A DNA stretch of 64,000 bases from Kibdelosporangium sp. MJ126-NF4 (GTDB taxonomy: Bacteria > Actinomycetota > Actinomycetes > Mycobacteriales > Pseudonocardiaceae), in NCBI RefSeq assembly GCF_000826545.1, contig NZ_CDME01000014.1:124001-188000 (forward strand). The letters run 5' to 3'. Position numbers and translations under genes: made by a program. This document shows positions 35,703 to 44,223 of this stretch, one piece after another (position 1 is the stretch's first letter; the number at the start of each line of letters is the position of its first letter). The notes beneath the pieces are model-generated. The model did not search any database and had not been told where the DNA came from. It saw nothing but the letters and a program-made list of their open reading frames with translations.

Positions 35703-36872
35703 TCAGTAACCCTTCTTCCGCACCCACTCCGACCAGGCACGAAGCCATTCGTCCTGTCCCGTCATCAGCTCCTGGTGCCAGCGCCGCAACGAATCATCGT
35801 GCTGTGAAGAACTTCTTTCCTGATGTGCGAACGGGTCCGGTGTCCACGTTCGCTGGGACGCCCATACGGTCCGCCAGGTCTCCTGTGCGGGCCTGGACAG
35901 CAGTTCAAGACGCATCCCCGTCCAGTACAAGAGAGTCTCGGTGATGGCCGCGTCACGGAGTCGCTTGTTGGCGAACCAGCTCGCCTTCTCCTGCAAACGG
36001 CCCAACTGGTTCACCAGAATGGTCACTGCCTCGTTAGCGTCCTGTCTGGACTGATCGGCCAGGTGCATCTGCGCCCGCACCGCCGCTTCCCAGAGTTCGC
36101 CGTGCTTACGGGCGTTGGCGCGCAGCCGGGGCGGGCGGCCTTGGCGGGCCGCGGCTTCCAGCTGCAGGCTGCGGGCCAGGGTGGACTCGATCAGGGAGCG
36201 ATGTGCTGTGGCCACGTCGAACGGCCGGTCGATGATCGGCATCGTCGGCGGGTTCGTGCGCAGATCACGCAGGTATTCCCTACGTCCGCGAAGGAAGGAC
36301 TCGATGTTTGGGACCGCGACCAGATGTGTCGCCGCGAGCTCCCATTCCCTTGCCACCACGATCACGTCGGAATCCCGATGCCAGCAACGGGCCGCCCACA
36401 TCCGGCGTCTGGTGCGCAGCAGGGACGCGGGCCTCGGGGTTCCGTTCACGACGATGTGCGCGGGGACCTGAGCGCCGTCGACCGGAGCGTCGTCACCCAT
36501 GCTGTCCAGCAGGTTCTCCAAGAAGTACCGGAGATCCGGCGGGCCGGTGCGCGTCTGCAGCCAGCGTGCGGTGTGCACCTGCACGAGCGGGCCACTCGGC
36601 CGCATCAGGTCGCCGTAGGCGAGCCCAACGCTTTCGACGACCCCTTCGTTGACCTCGGCTTCACCGAGGAGGCGCGGCTGTGGCGCGGGCTCGGCCATCC
36701 CAAGCAACGGCAACGAGCTTGCCCGGACCAGGCGCTCGTACTCAGCCTCCTGCCGGGAAAACAAGGCCTCCATCTCCGGTGAGGGCGGCACGAGCTCCAT
36801 GTGCTCAGTGTGCCAGCTCAGCCACTCGCCGAACATGGTCGGCGCGCCGGTCGGCCCATGTTCGACGGTCAA
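35703..36872 (-). CDS. Hypothetical protein (389 aa), helical, unknown function
   Basis: Starts MTVEHGPTGAPTMFGEWLSW. The first ~180 residues are mixed (PAHIVVNGTPRPASLLRTRR; WHRDSDVIVVAREWELAATH). From ~200 it is strongly helical and charged (TAHRSLIESTLARSLQLEAA; ANARKHGELWEAAVRAQMHL), ending WLRAWSEWVRKKGY. No signal peptide or membrane helix. I do not recognise the family. The codon pattern is typical of neighbours, so it is a real gene. Confidence 0.7.
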   Translation of the reverse strand: MTVEHGPTGAPTMFGEWLSWHTEHMELVPPSPEMEALFSRQEAEYERLVRASSLPLLGMAEPAPQPRLLGEAEVNEGVVESVGLAYGDLMRPSGPLVQVHTARWLQTRTGPPDLRYFLENLLDSMGDDAPVDGAQVPAHIVVNGTPRPASLLRTRRRMWAARCWHRDSDVIVVAREWELAATHLVAVPNIESFLRGRREYLRDLRTNPPTMPIIDRPFDVATAHRSLIESTLARSLQLEAAARQGRPPRLRANARKHGELWEAAVRAQMHLADQSRQDANEAVTILVNQLGRLQEKASWFANKRLRDAAITETLLYWTGMRLELLSRPAQETWRTVWASQRTWTPDPFAHQERSSSQHDDSLRRWHQELMTGQDEWLRAWSEWVRKKGY

Positions 36873-37387
36873 CGGTCATGCGGACAACATCAAATAGCAC
36901 AGCGCATTCAGATGGTTACCGCACGTGTCAGGACCAAAAGATCCACAGTGGACATCCGGGGGTATACCGGCTGAACGATCATCGGCGGTATACCAATGCT
37001 TTAACTGACAACGGTTTCCAGTCAGCGTACGCCGAATGGGCTGTGCCGCAAGGCAACGGCGGAGCCGTCGGCACGGGACACCGACTTGACGTAGTGCGAG
37101 GACGGTCGCATGTGGCTGACTGGGCTGTTCTCGCCCGGATGCCACGCGTGTTGCTGCCGTCTGCCTGTGAAGCGGCTGGGCCGCTTGCGGTGTTGATCGT
37201 GCACGAGGATCGCCCGGCCTACCCGGATGGACGAACGTGGTGACCTGATGCGACTTGCCCGCCCGCTCCGGTCACTGTGGATCGGCAGCCAGTCGCTGTG
37301 GGAGAGACCCACCTACGACACTCTGGGAAAACGGGAATTGTCACCGGCCGGACAAGTCAGCTCGCGCGAATATGTGCCGAACTAACG
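36873..37387. other. Intergenic region with paired GGTATACC sites
   Basis: No gene is convincing in this ~515 bp. GGTATACC occurs at 36961-36968 and again at 36987-36994, 26 bp apart, each a perfect 8-bp palindrome, upstream of short frames only. The rest shows no strong structure. Confidence 0.35.
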
Positions 37388-37421
37388 AGAAAGGCCCGGA
37401 TTCGCATCCGGGCCTTTCTCG
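37388..37421. terminator. Bidirectional intrinsic terminator at initiator tRNA
   Basis: Arms GAGAAAGGCCCGGA and TCCGGGCCTTTCTC form a perfect 14-bp stem with a 6-nt loop, 5 bp past the tRNA 3' end. Flanking runs are short, so termination may rely on stem strength. Confidence 0.85.
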
Positions 37422-37426
37422 ACTGT

Positions 37427-37503
37427 GGTAGCGGGGACAGGATTTGAACCTGCGACCTCTGGGTTATGAGCCCAGCGAGCTACCGAGCTGCTCCACCCCG
37501 CGT
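37427..37503 (-). tRNA. Initiator tRNA-fMet (CAT), copy with encoded CCA
   Basis: 77 nt including CCA. The acceptor is CGCGGGG/CCCCGCT with an unpaired 1-72 position, as required for initiators. The anticodon stem CTGGG/CCCAG gives three consecutive G:C pairs, and loop CTCATAA gives anticodon CAT. Confidence 0.95.
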
Positions 37504-37621
37504 CGTTGTTGTAAGGAGAACTCTACATGGCCTTGTCGAGGGGTTTTCAGGGGGGTCCATGTCCGAAAAAGTGGGCTCGCTGTCATTGCGGACAACCGCA
37601 GGTCAGCGCCACGATGGAGGC

Positions 37622-38551
37622 ATGCCGAAGCTCGTGCTGATCCCTCTCTACGACGGGGTGCAGAGCCTCGACGTGACAGGCCCACTCGAAGTCTTCTCCG
37701 GCGCCGGGCGCAAGGTCTACGACGTGATCACAGCATCGGTCGGGGGCACAGCGATCCGCTGTACGAGCGGTCTGCGGATCACACCCGACGTGGATCTGGA
37801 CGACGCACCGCCCCCACACACGCTCATCGTGCCCGGCGGCTACGGAACCTTGGACGGCCAGCCGAAGCTGGTGGACTGGGTACGCAGGAACGCGATGAAG
37901 GCGGAACGAGTGGTGTCCGTCTGCAGCGGCGCGTTCCTCCTGGCGGAGGCGGGCCTGCTCTCGGGCAGGCGTGTGACAACCCACTGGTCGGCGTGTGAGC
38001 TGCTGGCGAAGCAGCACCCGGACGTTCAAGTGGATCCGCAACCGATCTTCATCCGGGACGGAAAGATCGCCACCTCGGCGGGCGTAACCAGCGGAATAGA
38101 CCTGGCTCTCTCCCTCGTCGAGGAGGACGTGGGCAGAGAACGCGCTCTCACCATTGCCCGCCACCTGGTCATGTACCTGAGAAGACCGGGAAACCAAACC
38201 CAGTTCAGCGCCCCGCTCACCCTTCAGTCAGCTGAGCGCCAACCATTGCGCGACGTGCAACAGTGGATTGTGGAGCACCCGGGAGCGAAACTCTCAGTGG
38301 ACGCCCTGGCAGAACGCGCGAACCTCTCACCGCGCCAGTTCGCCCGGGTCTTCACAGCGGAAACGGGAATGACGCCGGGCCGCTACGTGGACAGGATCCG
38401 CCTGGAGGCAGCCCGCCGCCTCCTGGAAGACACAGCAGCAGGCATAAACAAGGTAGCCAAGGACTGTGGCTACGGAACCTCGGAAACAATGAGAAGAGCC
38501 TTCATAAGGGCCCTGGGAGTCTCCCCAGCCGAATACCGCCGCCGCTTCTGA
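37622..38551 (+). CDS. GlxA-type AraC regulator with DJ-1/PfpI domain
   Basis: 309 residues from ATG 37622 after GATGGAGGC. Residues ~1-170 form a DJ-1/PfpI fold (KLVLIPLYDGVQSLDVTGPL; TLIVPGGYGTLDG; VVSVCSGAFLLAEAGLLSGR with the nucleophile-elbow Cys; THWSACELLA). Residues ~205-309 form two AraC HTHs (LSVDALAERANLSPRQFARV; NKVAKDCGYGTSETMRRAFI). The effector is unknown. It probably acts as an activator. No partner gene lies directly next to it. Confidence 0.92.
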   Translation: MPKLVLIPLYDGVQSLDVTGPLEVFSGAGRKVYDVITASVGGTAIRCTSGLRITPDVDLDDAPPPHTLIVPGGYGTLDGQPKLVDWVRRNAMKAERVVSVCSGAFLLAEAGLLSGRRVTTHWSACELLAKQHPDVQVDPQPIFIRDGKIATSAGVTSGIDLALSLVEEDVGRERALTIARHLVMYLRRPGNQTQFSAPLTLQSAERQPLRDVQQWIVEHPGAKLSVDALAERANLSPRQFARVFTAETGMTPGRYVDRIRLEAARRLLEDTAAGINKVAKDCGYGTSETMRRAFIRALGVSPAEYRRRF

Positions 38552-38614
38552 CCCCTCGCTGCTGGTGATGTCCTCGCCGGACAGTCGTGCCGCTTCCAAG
38601 TGGTCAAGGGCTTG

Positions 38615-38649
38615 TCCTCGCCGGACGGGCAGGCCGCCAAGAGGAGAGG
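38615..38649 (+). repeat. Box accompanying hairpin element A
   Basis: CCTCGCCGGACGGGCAGGCC followed by GCCAAGAGGAGAGG. Close copies occur beside every other hairpin element (50797-50828 inverted, 51030-51064, 60149-60185). A partial second copy (GTCCTCGCCGGAC) starts near 38571. Gap to the hairpin is 9 bp here against ~58-75 bp elsewhere. Confidence 0.75.
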
Positions 38650-38658
38650 GGGCCGCAC

Positions 38659-38800
38659 TCCCTTCCTCCCATATGACCTGCCGGAGGAAACCACGACGTG
38701 CCGGGAGGTCGGTACCGCCTGCGCTGTGGGTTGGTTTGCGTAGGCCGACCTCCCGACACGCCATGGTATGGCTGCGCCCAGGCCATACGGGAGGAAGGGA
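38659..38800. repeat. Long hairpin element A
   Basis: 142 nt. The outer arms TCCCTTCCTCCCATATG and CATACGGGAGGAAGGGA pair. The middle has GGAAACCACGACG against CATGGTATGG-type partners. The inner stem is GGGAGGTCGG/CCGACCTCCC round an apex of ~30 nt. Same family as 50581, 51140 and 60244. Confidence 0.8.
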
Positions 38801-38841
38801 GCACGAGGCAGAGATGTGCGCTGACGCGCACCAGAGAGGGT

Positions 38842-38892
38842 CGAGGTCCGTACCGCTTTCGCTGGGCCCACCAGTCCCGTAGGCGGACCTCG
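38842..38892. repeat. Apex-only copy of the hairpin element
   Basis: Stem CGAGGTCCG/CGGACCTCG round TACCGCTTTCGCTGGGCCC..CCAGTCCCGTAGG. It matches the apex of the long hairpins but with a swapped base pair (GGTCCG..CGGACC against GGTCGG..CCGACC), i.e. a compensatory change. Confidence 0.65.
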
Positions 38893-39011
38893 CCCCCAAA
38901 AAAACCGCACACTCCGTGTCCGTGGGTTCCGTGGGTCAGGTGCCCCGCCCGTGTACGTGAGTGCCCCGCGCATAGCGCCAACGGCGCAAGAGCACGGCAA
39001 AGCCGCGCAGC

Positions 39012-39054
39012 GGCGTGCAGCGCGCACCGGCGTGCAGCGTGCAGCGCGCACCGC
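39012..39054 (+). repeat. Short tandem repeat
   Basis: Two imperfect copies of GGCGTGCAGCGCGCACC, the second with a 6-bp insertion. It is itself a small stem (TGCGCGC-like). No coding function. Confidence 0.5.
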
Positions 39055-39082
39055 AAGGTGAGCAGTGGTGGTGGTGATGATG

Positions 39083-39211
39083 CTGGTAAAAGCGAAAAGC
39101 GCCCAGCGCTGGGTCGAGAGGAGCTCGCACCGTGGGGGGCTTGGGGGGCTCGGCCCCCAAAATAAAACGAAGCGAGCCACGGAAGGTGCAAAGCACCGAC
39201 CATGGCTCGCC
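39083..39211. repeat. Stable-RNA-linked hairpin repeat, copy 3
   Basis: Shares GCGCCCAGCGCTGG, GAGCTCGCACCGTGGGG and GGGGGGCTCGGCCCCC with copies 1 and 2. The second stem-loop has changed to GAGCCACGG..GGTGCAAAGCACC..CCATGGCTC, still self-complementary. It lies 8 bp from the 3' end of the second initiator tRNA gene. Confidence 0.75.
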
Positions 39212-39219
39212 CACTCGCG

Positions 39220-39293
39220 TAGCGGGGACAGGATTTGAACCTGCGACCTCTGGGTTATGAGCCCAGCGAGCTACCGAGCTGCTCCACCCCGCG
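39220..39293 (-). tRNA. Initiator tRNA-fMet (CAT), copy without CCA
   Basis: Identical in all 74 mature positions to the copy at 37427, but the 3' flank reads ACGCG in place of ACCA. It therefore needs CCA addition. Repeat copy 3 lies directly downstream. Confidence 0.94.
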
Positions 39294-39361
39294 TTGGTAG
39301 TTTTTAGCTTACTGGGGTGTTGCGGGGTGGAGCAAATCGGGTGGCTTCTAGGTGTTCAGGG

Positions 39362-42300
39362 TCACCCTCCGCCTGGTGGGGTGGGGGATGACGGTGGCGC
39401 GCTTGTCGGCGTTGTCGGCTGTTGTGTGCCCGCCGCTGCTTTGGCTTGTTCGTACTTCTTTGTCGCCGCGTCGAGTTCTTCGATGGCTTTGCCGATTTCG
39501 GTGAGGCCGCCGCCGCCTTGTTGTGCTGTCCTGAGCTTCGTCAGGGCTGCTGTGATGTCGTTGATCGCCGCGTTCAACTCTGGGGTCGCGGCGGTTCCAC
39601 CTGGGTTCGGCGCTGGTGTCGACGGGTTCGATGTTCCTGGTGGCTGTGTGGTCGGCGGCGGGTTCTGCCCCGGTTGGGTTGTCGACGAGCCGCTGCCTGG
39701 GCCGAAGACCTGGTCGAGCGCTTCGGACAGGGTCGAGGCGAAGCCGACCCTGTTCTTGTACGCCACCAGCACTCGCGCCAACTGCGGGAACGCGGTGATG
39801 TCCTTTTGTTGCAGGTAGATCGGTTCGACGTAGATCAGGCCACCGCCGACCGGGAGGGTCAGCAGGTTTCCGTAGCGCACGTCGACGCCGGGGTTCTGGA
39901 ACAGGGTTCTTTCTTTGGTGAACTGGTCCGATGTTCGCATCTGGTTCTGGACCTGGTTCGGACCCGGTGTCGTGTTGCCCTGGGTCGGTAGTCGCAGCAC
40001 CCTGAACTGGCCGTAGTCCTCCGGTTCGGAGGACACCGACACCCATGAGGCCAGGAACTGCTGCCTGAGCGCGGTGAGCGCGCTGGTCACCTGGAACGTG
40101 GGTTTGGACTGACCTGGTGCCTGCGCGAGCACGTAGTACGGCGGTTGTTTGGCCGCGGTGCCGGCGTCGCCGCCTTCCTTGGTCGGATCGGACGGCACGT
40201 CCCAGAAGGACAGCTGGGAGAAGAACTCCTGCGACTTGTTCACGTGGTATTTCGTGAGCAGGTCACGCTGAACCTTGAACAGGTCCTCCGGGTATCGGAA
40301 ATGCTCTTTCAGTGATTGCGACACGGCCGATGCGGGTTTCACCGTACCGGGGAAGACGCCGGACCATGCCTTGAGGACCGGGTCCTTCTCGTCGATGCCG
40401 TACAGCGTCACTGTGCCGTCGTACGCGTCGACCGTGGCTTTCACCGAGTTGCGGATGTACCCGATTTTCTTGTCCTGCTGGCGTGGCACACCGGCAAGTG
40501 AGTCGGTGGTGACCTGGCCGAGTGAGGTGGACTGCGAGTACGGGTAGTTGTCCAGCGTCGTGTAGCCGTCGACGATCCACTGGATCTTGCCGTCGACGAC
40601 CGCCGGGTACGGGTCGGTGTCCACGGTCAGCCACGGCGCGGCCCGCTTGACCCGGTCGCGGGGGTCACGGTTGTACATGATCTTCGAGCCTTCACCGATA
40701 CCGGTGTTGAACAGGATGTTCCGCTCGCCTTCGTACGCGGCGAACACCAGTCGGTTGAACAGGCTGTCGATCGGGACGCCACCGCGGCCCTTGTAGAGGT
40801 ACTTGGAGTCGCCTGACGGGTCGTACTCACCCGGCGCCTCGCCTGCTTTCCCGCCGACGATCGCGTACGTGGTCGCCAGTTCGCCGTAGTACACCCGCGG
40901 TTCGGTGACCGGGATGTCCATCTTGGCTTTGCCGTTGATCGCGTTCAGGTCGCTGACCGTGAACTTCGGGTAGCCGCCCTGCTGGCTGGAGTTGGGGTCG
41001 CTCGCGCCGACGGTCGGTGTCCGGTCGATCGTGTTCGCGGGCGCGGCCACGAAGCCGTTGCCGTGCGTGTACACCATGTGCCGGTTGATCCACGAGTTCT
41101 GCTGCTCGGTCAGACCGGACGTCTTGATCTCACGGACCGCGACGACGTAGTCCTGGACCTTGCCGTTGACCGTGTAGCGGTCCACGTCCAGCTTGTCGGG
41201 AAAGCCGTAGAAGTTCGCGCGGGCTTCCTGCTGGGTGAACGTCGGCGCCAGGATGCTCGGGTCGAGCAGCCGGACGTTGGGGATCGTGCCCTTGTCGTCG
41301 CGGATCTGGGCCTGCGACGGCTCGGCCGCGCCGACAGGTGGATAGTCGTCGATTTTGACCTTGTCGTCGGTCAGCCCGAACGCTTCCTTGGTCGCCACCA
41401 GGTTGCGTTCGATCGATTTGGCTTCCTTCTCGTTGGCGTTCGGCTTGACCGAGAACTGGTCGAGCACGGCGGGCCACGCGACGCCGACCAGCAGGCCGGA
41501 CAGCACGAGCAGGACCAGCGCGATCGCCGGGAGCTGCAGGTTGCGCAGGAACGCGCCGACGAAGAACGCGATGGCGCAGAAGATCGCGATCGACATCAGG
41601 ATGAGCTTGGCCGGCATCACCGCGTTGAGGTCGGTGTAGGTGGCACCGGTGAAGGTCTCGTTGCGGCTGGAGTACAGCAGTTCGTACCGGTCGAAGAAGT
41701 AGTCGACCGCGTACACCAGCACGAACAGGCCCGCCACGGTGGACAGGTGCACCCGCGCGGGGCCGGAGAGCTGGCCGCCGCGACCGGCGAGCCGGATGCC
41801 GCCGAAGATGTAGTGCGTGACCACGGCGCCGAGGAACGCCACGACGAGCGCGACGTACAGCCAGCTGATCAACCACACGTAGAACGGCAGCTTGAAGGCG
41901 TAGAAGCCGATGTCGATGCCGAACTCGGGGTCGGTCTTGCCGAACGGGACGGCGTTGAACAGCAACTGGACGAGTTGCCAGTCGCTCTGCGCGGCCCATC
42001 CGGAGATCACACCGGTGATCACCGGCAGTCCGATGCCGAACAGGCGGACCCGCTGCACGATCGTCGAGCGGTATCTGGCGAGCGGATCCTCCGCGCCGGA
42101 CACCGGCACGAACACCGGCCGCGTTCGGTAGGCGATGGTCAGGCTGACCGCGAGCAAACCGCCGACAAACACCGCCACGGCGAAGAACACGCCGATCCTG
42201 GTGAGGATCCCGGTGGTGAACACCGACCGGAAGCCGACCTCGCCGAACCACAGCCATTCGACGTAGGTCTCGATGAGCCGGGCGCCGAGGATCAGCAGTA

Positions 42301-42382
42301 CGACGATGATCGCCGCGATGGTCAGCAGGATGCGGCTGCGGCGAGACAGCTTCGGCAAGCCGATCGAGGGCCGAGAGGCCAC
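39362..42382 (-). CDS. UPF0182 (COG1615) large membrane protein
   Basis: 1006 residues from GTG 42382. The first ~310 residues carry about seven membrane helices (ILLTIAAIIVVLLILGARLI; VFFAVAVFVGGLLAVSLTIA; WLISWLYVALVVAFLGAVVT; LILMSIAIFCAIAFFVGAFL). A ~550-residue extracytoplasmic part follows (VPVTEPRVYYGELATTYAIV; FNTGIGEGSKIMYNRDPRDR) and then a Pro/Gly/Thr-rich tail that ends GGG. Counterpart of Rv3193c; its function is still undefined. It opens the conserved Rv3193c-Rv3198c block. Confidence 0.93.
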   Translation of the reverse strand: MASRPSIGLPKLSRRSRILLTIAAIIVVLLILGARLIETYVEWLWFGEVGFRSVFTTGILTRIGVFFAVAVFVGGLLAVSLTIAYRTRPVFVPVSGAEDPLARYRSTIVQRVRLFGIGLPVITGVISGWAAQSDWQLVQLLFNAVPFGKTDPEFGIDIGFYAFKLPFYVWLISWLYVALVVAFLGAVVTHYIFGGIRLAGRGGQLSGPARVHLSTVAGLFVLVYAVDYFFDRYELLYSSRNETFTGATYTDLNAVMPAKLILMSIAIFCAIAFFVGAFLRNLQLPAIALVLLVLSGLLVGVAWPAVLDQFSVKPNANEKEAKSIERNLVATKEAFGLTDDKVKIDDYPPVGAAEPSQAQIRDDKGTIPNVRLLDPSILAPTFTQQEARANFYGFPDKLDVDRYTVNGKVQDYVVAVREIKTSGLTEQQNSWINRHMVYTHGNGFVAAPANTIDRTPTVGASDPNSSQQGGYPKFTVSDLNAINGKAKMDIPVTEPRVYYGELATTYAIVGGKAGEAPGEYDPSGDSKYLYKGRGGVPIDSLFNRLVFAAYEGERNILFNTGIGEGSKIMYNRDPRDRVKRAAPWLTVDTDPYPAVVDGKIQWIVDGYTTLDNYPYSQSTSLGQVTTDSLAGVPRQQDKKIGYIRNSVKATVDAYDGTVTLYGIDEKDPVLKAWSGVFPGTVKPASAVSQSLKEHFRYPEDLFKVQRDLLTKYHVNKSQEFFSQLSFWDVPSDPTKEGGDAGTAAKQPPYYVLAQAPGQSKPTFQVTSALTALRQQFLASWVSVSSEPEDYGQFRVLRLPTQGNTTPGPNQVQNQMRTSDQFTKERTLFQNPGVDVRYGNLLTLPVGGGLIYVEPIYLQQKDITAFPQLARVLVAYKNRVGFASTLSEALDQVFGPGSGSSTTQPGQNPPPTTQPPGTSNPSTPAPNPGGTAATPELNAAINDITAALTKLRTAQQGGGGLTEIGKAIEELDAATKKYEQAKAAAGTQQPTTPTSAPPSSPTPPGGG

Positions 42383-42507
42383 TGGACACGCTCCTGAATA
42401 GCGATTCTTGAGTCTGGCCGACAGCCGCGCACGAAAAACAGCTGTCCTAGATGTCCAACTCTACGGACGGTGTTCCGGTTCCCGTCACCGGCTGTGGCAA
42501 TGCGACG

Positions 42508-43023
42508 ATGACCGCCGTGTCGAGCACTTCAGACGGCCTGCCCGCGCTGGCGGCAGAGGTCGAGCAGTTCGTGGCCGCGGCGGGCTGGGACCAGCCTCCG
42601 CAGCTGTTCGCCCTGGTCCAGACGGCGGAGTTGCTGCGGATGCAGCCGGAGTTGGCCGGTCAGCTCGACGACGGGGCCGAGTTGACTCCGATCGCCCAGG
42701 ATTCGTTGCCAGATGGTGACCTGGGCGCGGCGCTCGCGGGCATCATGTGGCCTGAGGCGGTCCGGGGCTGCGCGCTGGTACAGGAGATCGTGGTGCTCCC
42801 GCCCGCGGTGGAGGCCGAGATGGACACGTCGGACCACGACGAGGCCAGGCTCAAGCAGTTGGCCGCCGAGCACCCCGAGCGCCAGGAGGCGCGTCTGGTC
42901 GCGGCGGTGCTGCGGGACGGCGGCGAGGCGTGCGTCATGCGCCTGCGTGACCACGACGACCTGCTCAAAGGCCCGAAACTGGCGCCGAACCTGACGGCCG
43001 CCCTGCACGCCACCTTCGCCTGA
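42508..43023 (+). CDS. PPA1309 family protein
   Basis: About 171 residues from ATG 42508; an upstream in-frame ATG at 42451 is possible. Typical text: LPALAAEVEQFVAAAGWDQP, PQLFALVQTAELLRMQPELA, WPEAVRGCALVQEIVVLPPA, LVAAVLRDGGEACVMRLRDH, APNLTAALHATFA. Small acidic actinobacterial protein of unknown role, usually found in this place between the UPF0182 and PDZ protease genes. Confidence 0.85.
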   Translation: MTAVSSTSDGLPALAAEVEQFVAAAGWDQPPQLFALVQTAELLRMQPELAGQLDDGAELTPIAQDSLPDGDLGAALAGIMWPEAVRGCALVQEIVVLPPAVEAEMDTSDHDEARLKQLAAEHPERQEARLVAAVLRDGGEACVMRLRDHDDLLKGPKLAPNLTAALHATFA

Positions 43024-43078
43024 TCCCCTCGCGAGTGGTTAGTCCGGTTAGAACCGGACTAACCACTCACGAGGTCTT

Positions 43079-44179
43079 TCAGCAGCTGGGGACGGGCCTG
43101 CCCGCTTTGCGGTCCTCGAGCGCCTTGACCGCGCCCGCGAGGTTCTCGACCTTGATCAGCTGTAGTCCCGGCGGCGGGTCGGCCTTGGCCTCCGCGCAGT
43201 TCGCGGCGGGGACGAGGAAGGTCTTCGCGCCGTCCTCGGCCGCCTTGACGATCTTGAACGCGATGCCGCCGATCGGGCCGACGTTGCCCTTCACGTCGAT
43301 CTCGCCGGTGCCCGCGATCGGCTGGCCGCCCGCGAGGTCGTCGGGGGTGAGCCGGTCGACGATCGCGAGCGAGAAGATCAGCCCGGCTGACGGGCCGCCG
43401 ACGTCCTGCAGGTGGATCGTGGTCTTGAACGGCACGTCGGCGCGGTCGACGCCGCGGATGCCCATGTAGCCCTGCACCCGGTCGTCCGGGGCCTTGCCGA
43501 GGGTGACCGACACGGTCCTGTCCTGGCCGCCGCGCTGCAGGACGACCTCGATCGCCTGGCCGGGGCGGGTGCTCTCGATCGCGGCGATCACGTCTTCCTG
43601 CTGGGTGACCTGCTTGCCGTTGACCTTCAGCAGCCGGTCGCCCGGCTCGATGATCCGGTCGGCGGGCGCGCCGGAGGTGACCTCGCCGACCATCACCTTG
43701 ACCGGGTGTTTCAGGTACCGCATGGCCGCGACCTCGGCGTCACTCTGCGAATCCTGAAACATCTTCACGTTCTGCTGCTGGACTTCCTCTTCACTCTGCC
43801 CAGGCTTGATGTACTCCTCGCGCGGCGCGAGCGCGTACCGGCCGCTGACCCACAGGCCGAACGCGCCGAACAACGTGACCTCACGCTTGAGCGACACCGT
43901 CGTCATCCGCAGCTGGCCGCTGGTCGGGTACGTCGGAGCTCCCTCGACCTGCACGATCTGGGTGTTGTCGACCGAGCCGAGCGTGTCGTACGTCGGGCCG
44001 GGGCCGAGTGCGACGAACGGCACCGGCACGAACGCCCCGACCAGCCCGACCGTGATCACGATCAGGAAACTCAGCAGCACCGTCCAGCCGCGCCGGGAGA
44101 TCTGCCAGCGCTCGTCCCGCGCCCGCTGCTGCGCAGCCGCGTCGGTCTCAGCCGTCGCTTCTTTGCTGGGAGTACTCAC
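43079..44179 (-). CDS. PDZ and Lon-type (S16) protease, YlbL/Rv3194c-like
   Basis: 366 residues. One N-terminal membrane helix (GWTVLLSFLIVITVGLVGAF) is followed by a PDZ domain (~150-235: VMVGEVTSGAPADRIIEPGD; VEVVLQRGG-type strand) and an S16 peptidase domain with catalytic S264 in GGPSAGLIFSLAIVDRL and K309 in VGPIGGIAFKIVKAAEDGAK. It would degrade or process exported or membrane substrates. The convergent partner upstream is the PPA1309 gene; it is divergent from the DUF2342 gene with 44 bp between starts. Confidence 0.92.
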   Translation of the reverse strand: MSTPSKEATAETDAAAQQRARDERWQISRRGWTVLLSFLIVITVGLVGAFVPVPFVALGPGPTYDTLGSVDNTQIVQVEGAPTYPTSGQLRMTTVSLKREVTLFGAFGLWVSGRYALAPREEYIKPGQSEEEVQQQNVKMFQDSQSDAEVAAMRYLKHPVKVMVGEVTSGAPADRIIEPGDRLLKVNGKQVTQQEDVIAAIESTRPGQAIEVVLQRGGQDRTVSVTLGKAPDDRVQGYMGIRGVDRADVPFKTTIHLQDVGGPSAGLIFSLAIVDRLTPDDLAGGQPIAGTGEIDVKGNVGPIGGIAFKIVKAAEDGAKTFLVPAANCAEAKADPPPGLQLIKVENLAGAVKALEDRKAGRPVPSC

Positions 44180-44223
44180 GAGGCAACAGCCTACGACTAC
44201 GCCACCCCGCGTACCGTGGAGGT

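Noticed and set aside
39362..42397. Long + strand frames opposite the UPF0182 gene
   Set aside because: Shadow frames of a high-GC gene; composition is Arg/Asp/Glu/Gln/His artefact.
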